Origin: Candidatus Eiseniibacteriota bacterium
GTDB taxonomy: Bacteria > Orphanbacterota > Orphanbacteria > Orphanbacterales > Orphanbacteraceae
Direction of reading: 5' to 3'
NCBI GenBank assembly: GCA_024276995.1
Contig: JAJRWB010000078.1
Coordinates: 1-64,000 of the forward strand
Length of the DNA stretch: 64,000 nt
The translations under genes and the position numbers were made by a program. Below are positions 63,640-64,000 of the stretch, one piece after another. Position 1 is the first letter of the stretch. Every line of letters begins with the position of its first letter. The notes below the pieces were generated by a model, which was not told where the DNA came from, searched no databases, and saw only the letters and a program-made list of their open reading frames with translations.

Positions 63640-64000
63640 ATGAAACGTTGTTATCGTATCTTATCGATTCTGATCGCTCTTTCGTTTCTCGGTGCGGCCG
63701 CGGTGTATGCGGATCCTGTCTACGAGGCGACGATCACCCTCGGTCGTGATCCGGAGCCGCCGATCTGCACGACGCCGAACAATGCGGTCACCCTATTCTG
63801 GGACATCACTCATCTAAGCACGCCCAACTACGTCCATTACCAACTGGAAGACCCCACCCGGACGATCATCCTCGAGCAGCAGGACTATCCCGGCGGTACG
63901 GGAACGAACGTCGTGCGGAACTGGGTGGTTCCGCTCGGGAGCGTTGAGGGCAAGTATTGGGTTCGCGTCGAGTACTGGTCGTTCCAGGCTGGGAACGAGG
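63640..64000 (+). CDS. Exported protein, N-terminal part, continuing past the window
   Basis: 120 codons are present before the window ends. ATG 63640 follows AGGAGG. A clear signal peptide (MKRCYRILSILIALSFLGAA, cleavage near VYADP) leads into beta-rich sequence with YEATITLGRDPEPPICTT, NAVTLFWDITHL and KYWVRVEYWSF, resembling an Ig-like or Fn3-like domain. With the strong dedicated promoter it is probably highly expressed. Function and full domain content cannot be told from this fragment; a FlgD-like tail may lie beyond the window, as in its upstream neighbour. Confidence 0.8.
   Translation, partial: MKRCYRILSILIALSFLGAAAVYADPVYEATITLGRDPEPPICTTPNNAVTLFWDITHLSTPNYVHYQLEDPTRTIILEQQDYPGGTGTNVVRNWVVPLGSVEGKYWVRVEYWSFQAGNE

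Overview
This is a chromosomal window of a high-GC Gram-negative-type bacterium. Outer-membrane proteins, two lipoproteins, Shine-Dalgarno (SD) leaders and sigma70-like promoters with extended -10 boxes are all present. Five exported proteins end in the same FlgD/Ig-like module (a PNPFNP-type start and a last residue pattern of L-x-R or L-L-R). A PorV/UPF0164-like barrel, an MglA-type GTPase, large secreted beta-propellers and secreted metzincin and M36 peptidases are also encoded. Together these suggest a lineage of the wider FCB group such as Krumholzibacteriota or Eisenbacteria. That placement is inference from protein style, not a search result.

Layout. 1-4.8 kb: a transposase-like remnant at the left edge, then an ABC ATPase and an ABC-2 permease fused to an M1-type aminopeptidase. 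4.9-9.2 kb: an S9 peptidase, a PLP fold-II enzyme and a small exported protein. 9.4-12.9 kb: tandem secreted metzincins. 13-18.4 kb: a 1382-residue dikinase-like protein and a long GAPDH. 18.4-22.2 kb: a selenoprotein W-like gene with an in-frame UGA and a SECIS hairpin, a degenerate GH13 protein and an exported propeller-like protein. 22.5-26.6 kb: an M36 peptidase with a dockerin-like tail, followed by a gene with a cohesin-like domain. 26.7-30.7 kb: an overlapping porin / periplasmic-binding / hybrid-kinase operon. 30.7-33.2 kb: a small Cys protein, an RRM protein with a long leader, a DMT exporter and a UPF0158 protein. 33.3-39.6 kb: a membrane glycosyltransferase, a TPR peptidase-MA protein, XdhC with an apparent AUC start, a GT4 enzyme and a site-2 protease. 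39.7-44.6 kb: a beta-helix protein, a peptidase gene broken by an amber codon, a lipoprotein and a PorV-like barrel on a putative leaderless mRNA. 44.7-49.2 kb: a DapF-like enzyme with both catalytic Cys replaced by Ser, an FG-GAP propeller and RecG. 49.2-55.5 kb: a small conserved-looking protein, an MglA-like GTPase, a TPR protein, TrpA, a UbiA-type prenyltransferase and UppP. 55.5-59.8 kb: two TPR proteins, a cysteine desulfurase and MnmA. 59.9-64 kb: a 14-repeat LVIVD protein and the start of another exported protein that runs off the window.

How the genes fit together. Housekeeping functions (RecG, TrpA, UppP, a desulfurase/MnmA pair for tRNA thiolation, GAPDH) are interleaved with a heavy load of exported peptidases and surface propellers carrying a common C-terminal module. 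The desulfurase may supply sulfur to MnmA. The selenoprotein implies that selA, selB, selC and selD lie elsewhere in the genome. No CRISPR array, tRNA, rRNA, prophage or known defence system was seen. The strongest unusual items are the UGA-containing selW with its SECIS, the adjacent cohesin-like and dockerin-like genes, the barrel-less dikinase, the catalytically degenerate GH13 and DapF homologues, the AUC-start XdhC and the leaderless PorV-like transcript.
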